Positions 56,250 through 64,000 of a stretch of 64,000 bases of DNA are shown here, one piece after another. The translations under genes were made by a program, and so were the position numbers. This DNA comes from Opitutaceae bacterium (GTDB taxonomy: Bacteria > Verrucomicrobiota > Verrucomicrobiia > Opitutales > Opitutaceae): NCBI GenBank assembly GCA_030693515.1, contig JAUYAK010000010.1, forward strand, positions 124,001 through 188,000, in the 5' to 3' direction. The notes under the pieces are model-generated. The model worked only from the letters and a program-made list of their open reading frames with translations, did no database searches and had not been told where the DNA came from. Position 1 is the stretch's first letter. Each line of letters begins with the position of its first letter.

Positions 56250-56579
56250 TCAGTCGGCCGACAAGTTGAGCACGATCGTCATCGCGTCGTCCGTATGGAG
56301 GAGTTCCTCGTCGGCGTGCTGCACGAAGGCGCCGGAGCCGGCGAGTTCCTGATAGTTCAGCGCCACGCTGCATAGCGCGAGGAGCGCGGCCACGCCGACC
56401 GCGCGGAAGGCGAAGCGCTCAAACAGCGACACGACCCGGCGTTCCTGCGCTAAGGCCAGCGCGGCGACACGGGTGGCAAAGCCAAAGGGAGCGGAGGCAT
56501 CGCGGTCATCGCGCACCGTGCGCGCCGCGGCAGTGAGACGCGCCCAGGGATGGCGCGGGGCGTTGTGGTTCGGGCTCAT
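56250..56579 (-). CDS. Small single-span membrane protein, putative anti-sigma factor
   Basis: 109 residues with a cytoplasmic N-terminus (about 65 residues), one transmembrane helix (VGVAALLALCSVAL) and a short periplasmic tail. No zinc anti-sigma motif (HxxxCxxC) is present. The position right after the ECF sigma gene, overlapping it by four bases, supports an anti-sigma role by context only. Confidence 0.6.
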   Translation of the reverse strand: MSPNHNAPRHPWARLTAAARTVRDDRDASAPFGFATRVAALALAQERRVVSLFERFAFRAVGVAALLALCSVALNYQELAGSGAFVQHADEELLHTDDAMTIVLNLSAD

Positions 56580-57172
56580 GATCGTTCTTGTTTTTGTAGT
56601 TCCTGAAAAAGCTTCTGCAACTTCCGTCTCGCGCGAAACGCGCGGACCTTGATGAGCGACTGGTTCCAGCCGGTGAGGCCCGCGATCTCGGCGATCGATT
56701 TCTGCTCGAGGTCGAGGAGGCGGATGACGAGCTGGTCGTCGGGTTTGAGCTGGCCGAGGAGCTTGTGAACCAGCTCGTGCGCGGCCATGGCATCGTTGGC
56801 GGGGACCTCGTTCTCGTTCGTCATCACGGCGTCGAGCACGTTGGCCTCGTTCTCCGACAGGTCGGCCCAGCGGAACTCGGGCCGGCGCTTCTGCGCCCGC
56901 AGATGATCGATGCAGGTGGTGACCGCGATGCGGGACACCCAGTGCGGAAACGGAACCGCCCCCTGATATTGTGCCAAGCGCGTGAACATCTTCATGAACA
57001 CTTCCTGAGTAAGATCCTCCTCGGAAACCCGGCGGGGCAAGTGCGACCGCACGATGCGAATGACAAGAGGATACAGGTGATCCACGAGTTCGCGCGCAGC
57101 GGATTGATCGCGCTGGCGCACCCGTTCAAGGCAGCCAGCCAGATCGAGCGGCGGGGCTGCATCGTCAGACAT
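56576..57172 (-). CDS. ECF-family RNA polymerase sigma factor
   Basis: 198 residues. Region 2 is present as HLYPLVIRIVRSHLPRRV, SEEDLTQEVFMKMF and HWVSRIAVTTCIDHLRAQKRR; region 4 as LKPDDQLVIRLLDLEQKSI and GLTGWNQSLIKVRAFRARRKL. It should direct transcription of a small regulon, probably including its own operon. The start ATG 57172 is 97 bases from the stop of the next gene upstream in the sequence order. Confidence 0.9.
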   Translation of the reverse strand: MSDDAAPPLDLAGCLERVRQRDQSAARELVDHLYPLVIRIVRSHLPRRVSEEDLTQEVFMKMFTRLAQYQGAVPFPHWVSRIAVTTCIDHLRAQKRRPEFRWADLSENEANVLDAVMTNENEVPANDAMAAHELVHKLLGQLKPDDQLVIRLLDLEQKSIAEIAGLTGWNQSLIKVRAFRARRKLQKLFQELQKQERS

Positions 57173-57269
57173 GAGTCAATGGATGCGTGGACATGCACGA
57201 CAGGCAAGACGCCGTTGAGTCCGCTCGGTTACCACCGAAACAGCATCCAAGCCTCCGCCCGCCGGTGGG

Positions 57270-59828
57270 TTACTTGAACTTGTTCAGCTCCTCAGGGCTC
57301 CACGCATCCGTTTGCCCGGCAGTGGCCGACCGGATGGCCGCCACCGCGGCGGGGTCGACAGGCGAGGCGGCATGGCCCCACTCGCGCCGAAGGTAGGTCA
57401 AGATGGCTGAAACCTGCTCGTCGTTCAGGGCCGCGCCAAACGCCGGCATGTCACCCGTATGCACGCGGCCGAGCACCGTGATCGGGCCGCGAACGCCATG
57501 AAGCACGATGCGCACGCTGCGCTCGGGCGAACCTAGCACCCACTCGGAATCGAGCAACGGCGGCGCCAAGCCGTCGAGCCCGCGGCCATCGGCCTGATGG
57601 CACGCGGCGCACACGGCGGCGAAAAGCGTGCGGCCCGAATGGAAACGTGCTTGCTGCGCCGGTGTGAGCGGAACGGCAGCGCCGGCAACGGTGACACCGG
57701 GTTTGCCGGGCCAGACGATGACGTCCTTGAGTTTGTCGAGGCGCGCCTTGGTCGAGGTGTTTTTTTCCAGATCGGCCCAGCCCGCGGGCTGAGCCGCAAG
57801 CGTGATCGGGCGGCGCGACATGCCGACGGTCGGCACGAGTCCGTCGAGGAGCGCGGCCGCGTGTTTGCTCGCGGCGGCCAACGCCACCACCCGCTGCACG
57901 GATTTTTCGTCACGCGATCCGAGCACCCCGCGCACGAGCCCGGTCATGATTTTACCGGTGGCGGACGCACCCGCCGTCGTCGATGGATCGGCATGCATCG
58001 TCTCAAGCACGCTCAGCTCGCGGCCCTTAAGGCCACTCAGGACCGCGTCGGACAGAAACAGGTTGGCCGGCTGTGTCGCAGCCACCCAGGCCAGCTGGCG
58101 ATCGAGCGCTGCGTTGTTGGCCTGCCCGAGTGACAGCACCGCTTGCAGCACCACAGCCTGCGATGCATCACGCGTGAGCGCCAGCATGTGTTGGATCAGA
58201 ACATCGTCGGGCGAAGAGGGCAAAAAACGCTCCGCCACACGCAATCCCGCCGCACGCACGAGCGGCGAGGCATCGCCCAGCGCGGCAAGCACCGACGCCC
58301 GATCGAGCGCGCCGGCGCCATCGAGCACGGCGAGCGCATGCATGCGACCTTGCGCGAGCGGACCGTTCGTCGCGACTTCGCGAATAGCTCCCGCCAACGC
58401 CGGATCACGCGCCTCGACGAGGAGACGCTGCGCGGTCTCGCGCCACCACGCGTTGGGATGCGAGAGCTTCGCGACCCACTCGGCGGGTTTCATCGGCGGG
58501 ATGTTCGCGACACGCGGCGCGGGCTTGCCGTCCGGCACGACGCGATAGATGCGCCCAAGGTGCTGCGGATCCTTGAGGCCGCGATCCTCGCTTTGTTTGC
58601 GCAGGTAGCTTGTGAGCGAGATGCGGTGCTGCAGCACACCGCGGTAGAGATCGACGATGTAGAGCGCGCCGTCGGGGCCGGTGGCGAAACTCACGGGGCG
58701 GAAGCGTTCGTCGGTCGAGGCGATGATTTCTTTTTTCTCGTCGGCGTAGGCATTGCGGCCGCGCACGGTGCCATTCTCCGATGTGAGCACGGTGTGGCGC
58801 ACAAAGTTGCCCGCCGGCTCAGCCACAAACAAATTACCCGCCAGCTCCGGCAGCAAGTCGCCGCGGTAGATCCACCAGCCGCACGCGGCGGTAAATTCCT
58901 TGAGGCGGCCGTCGCGCAGCATCTCGGGGCGGTAGCCGCGGTTGATGCCGGGATTCACCCGCACGGGCCAGACGAGCTGGTTCTCGGCCCCGTTGACGTT
59001 GGTGCCAGCCAGACGTGGATAGTGCGGATTGCGTTGAAGGTAGTCGGAGTGAATCACGTCCACGCGCAGCGAGTCGCTGTTGGAGCCATGATAAAGCCGT
59101 CCCCAATCATCCTGCGTGAGGCCCCACTGGCCGCGGAAAGTCGTCGCACCCGTCTCCCACCCGCCGTTCACGCGGCGGAATTTCTTCGTGTAGGCCGCGC
59201 TGTAGATCCAATTGTCGAAGGCCCAGAGCAGGCTGTTGGGCGCGCGCTCAGGGTTCGCGAGGTGCGGGCGCTTGGGATCGACGCGCACGCCGTAGTCGGT
59301 GGCGACGACTTCGCGGGTGTCGGCCTTGCCGTCGCCGTCGGTGTCCCGGAAAAAAATGAGCTCGGGCGGCGCGCCCACGAGCACACCGTCGCCGACAAAA
59401 GCGATCGCACGGGGCATTACCAGGTTGTCGGCGAAGATCACGGACTGGTCGTAGCGGCCGTCGCCATCGGTATCGCGTAGCACGGAGACGCGCCCGGTGG
59501 GCAGGTCTTCTCCGTTGCCATCGAGGTCGGGCATGTAGCCGCGCATCTCGACGACGAACATCCGCCCGTCCGGCGCAAACGCGATCGCCACCGGCTCCTG
59601 CACCAGCGGCTCCGCGGCCGCGAGTTCGAGTCGGAAACCCGGCGCCACCGTGAATGATTTCATCGCCTGTTCGGGCGTAAGCGCCGGCGCTGGTGGAATC
59701 TTATCGGCGGGGACGAGCGACCGCTGGACCTCGCCCTTTTTGTCCGCGACATCGCCGATCTGGGCGAAGGCCGTGGACGAAACCAATACGGGGAGGAGAA
59801 CGAGGTGAAAGCGGGATAGGCCAGGCAT
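57270..59828 (-). CDS. PVC-type membrane-bound dehydrogenase with HEAT repeats and cytochrome c
   Basis: 852 residues with signal peptide (ending near STAFAQ). The N-terminal part (about 40-440) is a soluble-glucose-dehydrogenase-like propeller (DTDGDGRYD and DTDGDGKAD calcium-loop motifs, RFRPVSFATGPDGALYIVDLYRG). The middle is made of HEAT-like helical repeats (about 470-700). The C-terminal cytochrome c domain has VCAACH (heme site, about residues 739-743). It is an exported electron-transfer enzyme whose substrate, perhaps a sugar or alcohol, is unknown. It is 12 bases downstream of the TonB receptor gene. Confidence 0.9.
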   Translation of the reverse strand: MPGLSRFHLVLLPVLVSSTAFAQIGDVADKKGEVQRSLVPADKIPPAPALTPEQAMKSFTVAPGFRLELAAAEPLVQEPVAIAFAPDGRMFVVEMRGYMPDLDGNGEDLPTGRVSVLRDTDGDGRYDQSVIFADNLVMPRAIAFVGDGVLVGAPPELIFFRDTDGDGKADTREVVATDYGVRVDPKRPHLANPERAPNSLLWAFDNWIYSAAYTKKFRRVNGGWETGATTFRGQWGLTQDDWGRLYHGSNSDSLRVDVIHSDYLQRNPHYPRLAGTNVNGAENQLVWPVRVNPGINRGYRPEMLRDGRLKEFTAACGWWIYRGDLLPELAGNLFVAEPAGNFVRHTVLTSENGTVRGRNAYADEKKEIIASTDERFRPVSFATGPDGALYIVDLYRGVLQHRISLTSYLRKQSEDRGLKDPQHLGRIYRVVPDGKPAPRVANIPPMKPAEWVAKLSHPNAWWRETAQRLLVEARDPALAGAIREVATNGPLAQGRMHALAVLDGAGALDRASVLAALGDASPLVRAAGLRVAERFLPSSPDDVLIQHMLALTRDASQAVVLQAVLSLGQANNAALDRQLAWVAATQPANLFLSDAVLSGLKGRELSVLETMHADPSTTAGASATGKIMTGLVRGVLGSRDEKSVQRVVALAAASKHAAALLDGLVPTVGMSRRPITLAAQPAGWADLEKNTSTKARLDKLKDVIVWPGKPGVTVAGAAVPLTPAQQARFHSGRTLFAAVCAACHQADGRGLDGLAPPLLDSEWVLGSPERSVRIVLHGVRGPITVLGRVHTGDMPAFGAALNDEQVSAILTYLRREWGHAASPVDPAAVAAIRSATAGQTDAWSPEELNKFK

Positions 59829-59840
59829 GGGGAAACAGGA

Positions 59841-62800
59841 TCAGAAATTACCCTTCACGCCAAACGTCCAGCTTACACCATAGTTGCCATAGCGATAGAG
59901 TGCGGCGGCGATGCCGCGCCGTGGATCCCCCTCGTAGAGAAGCTGGGGATTGTTGAGGATGTTGCGGCCTTGGAAAAACAGGCTGGTGGTTTTCCAGACC
60001 CGGTAGCTGCCGCTCATATCGAGTTTGAAATTGTGGCGCTGGTAGCGGCCGAAGACGGTGGTGAATGGCGAGTCGTCGAGCCACACACCGCCGGCGCGCA
60101 GGCCGAAGCGCTGGTAGTTCCAGCTCACACCACCGGTGAATTTGTTCGGCACGACGCCTGGACGCCACTGGTTCGCATAGGAGCGGGTGTAGCTCAGATT
60201 CACGCTCGTGCCACGCAACGCACCGGGCAGAAACGTGAGCTGCTGGTTGTAGCCGACCTCAAGATTGCGGTAGCGATAGACGAGGCTGCTGTTATCCAGC
60301 GACTCGAAAGTGTAGCCGGCGTAAGCCGGATCGTCTGCGTAGCCGAACTCATCAGCGGTGAAGCGACGCGTGAAGCGGATGCGGGAGATTTCGTTTTGCT
60401 GCACAAGCAAGGTGAGGCTGCCGACGTTGCTTAAATACCACGCGAGGCGCGCCACGTAGTTGTCTGAGAGTTCGGGTTTTAAATCGGGATTCGGCGCCGT
60501 GACGATCTGCGCGGTGTCGTTGATTGACCAGACACCGGCGAGCGCATCGATCGGCGGACGCGAGATCGCATAGCTGTAGCCAAACTGGGCGAAAAGATCG
60601 GGACGAATGGTGTATTTGGCACTGATGCTCGGGAAAAAATTATCGTAGACGCCGCGGCGCGTGACACGCGGCCGGGAAGCGAACTGGTGATCTATGCCCG
60701 CATTGGTCGTCGCCCGGCGCGTCGCGGTGCTGATCGGGAATCCCGCGGCCTGCACCTGTGCGGCGGTGAGCGGATTGAACTCCTTCGATTCGGTCTCAGT
60801 GCGCTCCCAGCGCACGCCGCCCTGAAATTGCCACCGACCGACGCGGGTGTTTGCCATGCCATAAGCGGCGGCGACAGTCTGCTTGAAGTCGCGCTTGTTG
60901 GCGTAGAACGCCGCGTAGTAATTTTCCACAGTCGCATTGTTCGTGAAATATTCCGGGTGCGTCTGATAGAGCGAACTGAGCCCCTGGCGGCTCACGATTG
61001 TCGGCATATTCGAGATATTGAGCGCGGTGATGCCGCCAAACGTGGCGCTGAAGGGGCGCGGCGATGGGAACGCGGCGTAGCTGCCGTTTACGCCGCCGCC
61101 GGGACCGTTGTAGGCATACGAGTTGTAGACGGTGCGATTCTCCGAGCGGCGGTATTCCTCGTTCACCTTGCCACCGAACTTGAGGAATGTCGGCAAGTTC
61201 CACGGCGTGGTGTAGCGCGCGTTAAAATCGGCGTTGTAGATTTCGACGAGGGCGAAACGCCCATCCTCGGTGGAGAGGCGCGGGTTGGTGAAGTTCGCGA
61301 GGTTGGACCAGTCGGGGCTGCCGGGGGCCTGCACGATGGTCCACTCGGCGGAATTCGGACCGGGGCGCGTCGCACGGAAATCGGTAACGAGAGGGTTGAG
61401 CGTCTCAAGGCGGGCTGTGCCGCGGACAATGCCCTCGTAGTCGTTTTTGGAGCGCGAATAAGTGAACGCACCGTCGAGCAGCAGGCTGCCGAGGGTGTAT
61501 TCGAACTTGGGCGTGAAGGTGACAGTGTTGGTGAGCTTGTCGAAATTGCCGCCGCCGAAGGCCAGCGTGCGCGAGGTGTTGGACGCAAGACCGTTGGTGC
61601 GGATATCGGTGAGGCCGTCGCCGAGCACATTCTGGCGGCCCGTGGCGGCCGCGGTGCCGTTGGCTGCGGCGTTGAACGTAAGCGCGCGCGTGAACGTCGC
61701 GCCGTCGTAAGCGTTGAACATCGCCGTCATCGAGAGCACGAGGCGCGACGTGGCCTTGTAGTCCGCGGTGAGCGAGGCGGTAAAGCGGTCCACAAATTTC
61801 GGCCCGTCGGTAAACACGATGCCGGTAAGCACCGTCGGGCGCGGGTCGGTGGCCGTCACGGTGCGGTTGTAAGTGTGGGTGACGTATTGCTGCTCGTAGA
61901 GCACCTTCGACTGGCTGAGGCCAAAGCGGATGCCAAGGCGCTGGTCCATGAACACATCGGAATAATCGAGCGTGAAGTTCGGCCGGATGAGGCGGTTTTG
62001 GCGGTCACCGGGGCCGTAGGTTTTGCCAAGGGTAAACTCGTCGGAGTTGGCACTGAGGCTCACTTGCCAATCGATGCGGCGGCCCTTGCGGTCGAAGGCG
62101 CGCTTCGTCTTCAGGTTGATCGTGCCGGCGGGCGCGTCCGCGTCCATGTCGGAGCTGGTGGTGCGGCTCACCTCGATGGACTCGATGCTATTGATCGACA
62201 TCTGCTCGAAGCCGACAGAGCGCGAGGCCGCACCCGCACTGCCGTTGATCATCGATCCGTAAGAGGCGAATGCGTCGGCGCTCGCCATTTTTTGGCCGTC
62301 CATCGTGACACCCACGTATTGCGGATCGAGGCCGCCGAGGCGCGGGCCGCGGGTCTCCGCATCGACGTATTCGAGGTCGACGCCGGGGAGATATTTAAGG
62401 AACTCGCCGACGTTGCCCTCGGCGACGTCGCCAAAAATATCAGAGGCGACAGAGGTGCCGATATTCATGCTGCGGCGCTGCGCCATGATGGCCTTCGCGT
62501 TGCCCTCGCGATCATTGTAGACAACGAAGCGCCCCATCTGCACGGCCGCGCCGGTGTCCGGGGCGGTGAGCGCACTCTTAAGCTCAAAGTCGTGTGTCAC
62601 CCTCGCGCCCGGCGCGACAGTGATTGTGGCGCTCGTCGTCTGATAGCCGGAGAACGACACGACGAGCGTGACGGGCCCGCTGGGGACATTGTCCAGCTGA
62701 TAGCGGCCGCCTTCCTCGGAGTAGGCCACACGATCGGTCCCGGTGATCCGAACCTCAGCGTTGCGCACAAAGACATCGGTCGCGGGGTTGAAGATGCGGC

Positions 62801-62879
62801 CCTGAACGGAGCCGGTGTCGGCGGCGGCAAAAGCTGATGCCGCGAGAAATGCGAACGCGAGGAGAAGGCGGATGTTCAT
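59841..62879 (-). CDS. TonB-dependent receptor with carboxypeptidase-regulatory N-terminal domain
   Basis: 1012 residues from ATG 62879 (MNIRLLLAFAF); the frame extends 27 residues further without a better leader. After the signal peptide comes a CarboxypepD_reg-like domain (GSVQGRIFNPATDVFV, YQLDNVPSGPVTLVVS). The plug contains NIGTSVASDIFGD and VGEFLKYLPGVDLEYV; the barrel ends WTFGVKGNF with terminal Phe. It imports a large substrate and is probably co-transcribed with the dehydrogenase-cytochrome gene. Confidence 0.9.
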   Translation of the reverse strand: MNIRLLLAFAFLAASAFAAADTGSVQGRIFNPATDVFVRNAEVRITGTDRVAYSEEGGRYQLDNVPSGPVTLVVSFSGYQTTSATITVAPGARVTHDFELKSALTAPDTGAAVQMGRFVVYNDREGNAKAIMAQRRSMNIGTSVASDIFGDVAEGNVGEFLKYLPGVDLEYVDAETRGPRLGGLDPQYVGVTMDGQKMASADAFASYGSMINGSAGAASRSVGFEQMSINSIESIEVSRTTSSDMDADAPAGTINLKTKRAFDRKGRRIDWQVSLSANSDEFTLGKTYGPGDRQNRLIRPNFTLDYSDVFMDQRLGIRFGLSQSKVLYEQQYVTHTYNRTVTATDPRPTVLTGIVFTDGPKFVDRFTASLTADYKATSRLVLSMTAMFNAYDGATFTRALTFNAAANGTAAATGRQNVLGDGLTDIRTNGLASNTSRTLAFGGGNFDKLTNTVTFTPKFEYTLGSLLLDGAFTYSRSKNDYEGIVRGTARLETLNPLVTDFRATRPGPNSAEWTIVQAPGSPDWSNLANFTNPRLSTEDGRFALVEIYNADFNARYTTPWNLPTFLKFGGKVNEEYRRSENRTVYNSYAYNGPGGGVNGSYAAFPSPRPFSATFGGITALNISNMPTIVSRQGLSSLYQTHPEYFTNNATVENYYAAFYANKRDFKQTVAAAYGMANTRVGRWQFQGGVRWERTETESKEFNPLTAAQVQAAGFPISTATRRATTNAGIDHQFASRPRVTRRGVYDNFFPSISAKYTIRPDLFAQFGYSYAISRPPIDALAGVWSINDTAQIVTAPNPDLKPELSDNYVARLAWYLSNVGSLTLLVQQNEISRIRFTRRFTADEFGYADDPAYAGYTFESLDNSSLVYRYRNLEVGYNQQLTFLPGALRGTSVNLSYTRSYANQWRPGVVPNKFTGGVSWNYQRFGLRAGGVWLDDSPFTTVFGRYQRHNFKLDMSGSYRVWKTTSLFFQGRNILNNPQLLYEGDPRRGIAAALYRYGNYGVSWTFGVKGNF

Positions 62880-62939
62880 GGTTGGGGAGATATCACCATG
62901 GCCCGAGGGGCGGTCCATGCGAACCCGCGGAGGAAAGAC

Positions 62940-62976
62940 CTTGACTCGCGCGTGCGTCAAGTAACTTTTCAGTTAC
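62940..62976. promoter_or_regulatory. Overlapping operator-like palindromes between TonB receptor and DegT genes
   Basis: CTTGAC (62940-62945) and GTCAAG (62956-62961) form one inverted repeat with a 10-base spacer. GTAAC (62961-62965) and GTTAC (62972-62976) form a second with a 6-base spacer. Both lie in the 126-base divergent gap, so a repressor or activator there could control both genes. Confidence 0.45.
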
Positions 62977-63005
62977 ATAACGACGCCCCTCGTTCCACCC
63001 CTCAC

Positions 63006-64000
63006 ATGCACTCCCCTGCCTCCCGCCGCAATTTTCTCGGTTGCGCGGCTACCGCCGCTCTCGCCGCCAGCCTCGCACGTGTTTCCGCCGCGGAGCCCAA
63101 AACCGCCGCCACCACTCCTCACGGAGCGTCGGGCACAGACTGGCCTCTTATCGACGTAGCCGACGAAAAAGCCCTGCTCGACGTCCTGCACAGCGGCAAG
63201 TGGGGTCGCACGTCCGGCGGCGCGCGCAACCGCGAATTCGAGACCGTCTTCGCCCAACGCATGCAGGCGAAGCATTGCATCGCCACCTCGTCCGGCACTA
63301 CGGCGCTCCTCACCGCGCTCGGCGCGCTCAATATCGGCCCCGGCGACGAGGTAGTGCTCCCGCCCTACACGTTTGTGGCGACCTTCAACGCCATCACCGC
63401 GAATTTTGCGCTGCCGGTCTTCGCCGATACCGACCCGGCGAGTTTGCAAGTCGACCCCACGTCCGTCGCCGCCGCGATCACGCCGGCCACGCGTCTCCTG
63501 CTGCCCGTGCATATCGCCGGCACCGCCTGTGATCTCGACGGCATCCTCGCGGTCGCCAAGGAGCGCAAGCTCCCCGTGCTGGAGGACGCCTGCCAAGCTC
63601 CGCTCGCCGAGTGGCGCGGGCGCCCCGTCGGCACCCACGGCATCGGCGGCTGCTTCAGCTTCCAAGCCAGCAAAAACCTCACCGCGGGCGAAGGCGGCGC
63701 CATCGTAACCAACGACGACGAATTCGCCCACCGCTGCTACAACTTCCATACGCCCGGCGGCGGCAAACCCGCGCCGAGCCTCGGCCGCGCGGCGAATTTC
63801 CGCCTCACCGAATTTCAGGCCGCGCTCCTCCTCTCGCAATGGCGGCGCTTCGAGGCACAGCAAACCACCCGCGCCGACAACGCCGCGCACCTCACCCAGC
63901 TCCTGGCCGCGATCCCCGGGATTGCGCCCGCCCGGCTCGCCGCCGGCAACACCCGCAACGGCTGGCACCTCTACATGTTTCGCTACGAGGCCGCCAAATT
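63006..64000 (+). CDS. Tat-exported DegT/DnrJ/EryC1-family aminotransferase (3' end cut by window)
   Basis: 331 residues visible, open at the right edge. The N-terminus SRRNFLGCAATAALAAS has a twin-arginine signal. The fold type I enzyme follows: ATSSGTTALLTALGAL, LPPYTFVATFNAI, EDACQAP and the PLP lysine in FQASKNLTAGEGGAIV. Members normally act in the cytoplasm in sugar nucleotide synthesis or as regulators, so export after folding would explain the Tat signal. It is divergent from the TonB receptor. Confidence 0.87.
   Translation, partial: MHSPASRRNFLGCAATAALAASLARVSAAEPKTAATTPHGASGTDWPLIDVADEKALLDVLHSGKWGRTSGGARNREFETVFAQRMQAKHCIATSSGTTALLTALGALNIGPGDEVVLPPYTFVATFNAITANFALPVFADTDPASLQVDPTSVAAAITPATRLLLPVHIAGTACDLDGILAVAKERKLPVLEDACQAPLAEWRGRPVGTHGIGGCFSFQASKNLTAGEGGAIVTNDDEFAHRCYNFHTPGGGKPAPSLGRAANFRLTEFQAALLLSQWRRFEAQQTTRADNAAHLTQLLAAIPGIAPARLAAGNTRNGWHLYMFRYEAAK

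Overview
The window is high-GC bacterial DNA with dense, mostly leaderless gene packing and many four-base ATGA stop/start overlaps. The gene content points to a Verrucomicrobiota bacterium, most likely Opitutaceae-like. This is inference from content: many exported PQQ-like beta-propellers, formylglycine sulfatases, a PVC-type membrane-bound dehydrogenase fused to cytochrome c, large TonB receptors, and a eukaryote-type glutamine synthetase II. No phage, insertion sequence, CRISPR array or tRNA gene was recognised.

Region 1 (1-9154) is a divergent eight-gene locus and the strongest candidate for an undescribed pathway. Leftward it carries an H-protein-like lipoyl carrier, a CobW-type GTPase, an HdrA-like fragment, a two-cluster ferredoxin-type protein, a radical SAM enzyme and a DUF116-polyprenyl synthase fusion. 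Rightward it carries a cysteine desulfurase and a class II terpene cyclase with a DADD motif. Together these suggest isoprenoid chain synthesis and cyclisation tied to sulfur, lipoyl and Fe-S chemistry.

Region 2 (9.2-30.6 kb) holds ten paralogous secreted PQQ-like beta-propeller proteins. Three carry an inserted EF-hand pair. They are interspersed with a sulfatase, an esterase, a sugar-mutarotase-like protein, an MFS transporter, a small membrane protein and a CPA2 antiporter. This reads as an exported carbohydrate or glycan-related expansion of unknown function.

Region 3 (30.7-37.8 kb) is housekeeping: pyrH-frr, proB, a DUF4139 exported protein, a UvrD-type helicase and an alpha/beta hydrolase. 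A 347-base gap after it holds a frameshifted C-terminal relic of a beta-barrel protein.

Region 4 (38.2-45.2 kb) is a five-gene surface-signalling unit: TonB receptor, YfiR-like periplasmic protein, histidine kinase with a CHASE8-like sensor region, hybrid kinase, and a receiver-PAS protein.

Region 5 (45.3-55.5 kb) contains a second sulfatase, accA, ymdB, ilvB, and glnII with a good sigma-54-type promoter. It also has a mini-kinase/PP2C/GGCT operon, dnaX with an A10 slippery site joining a short and a long form, and the SRP RNA gene.

Region 6 (55.6-64 kb) has an ECF sigma factor with a small membrane protein and a CpxP-like protein. It ends with a PVC dehydrogenase-cytochrome next to a TonB receptor, and a divergent Tat-signal DegT-family aminotransferase cut by the window edge.
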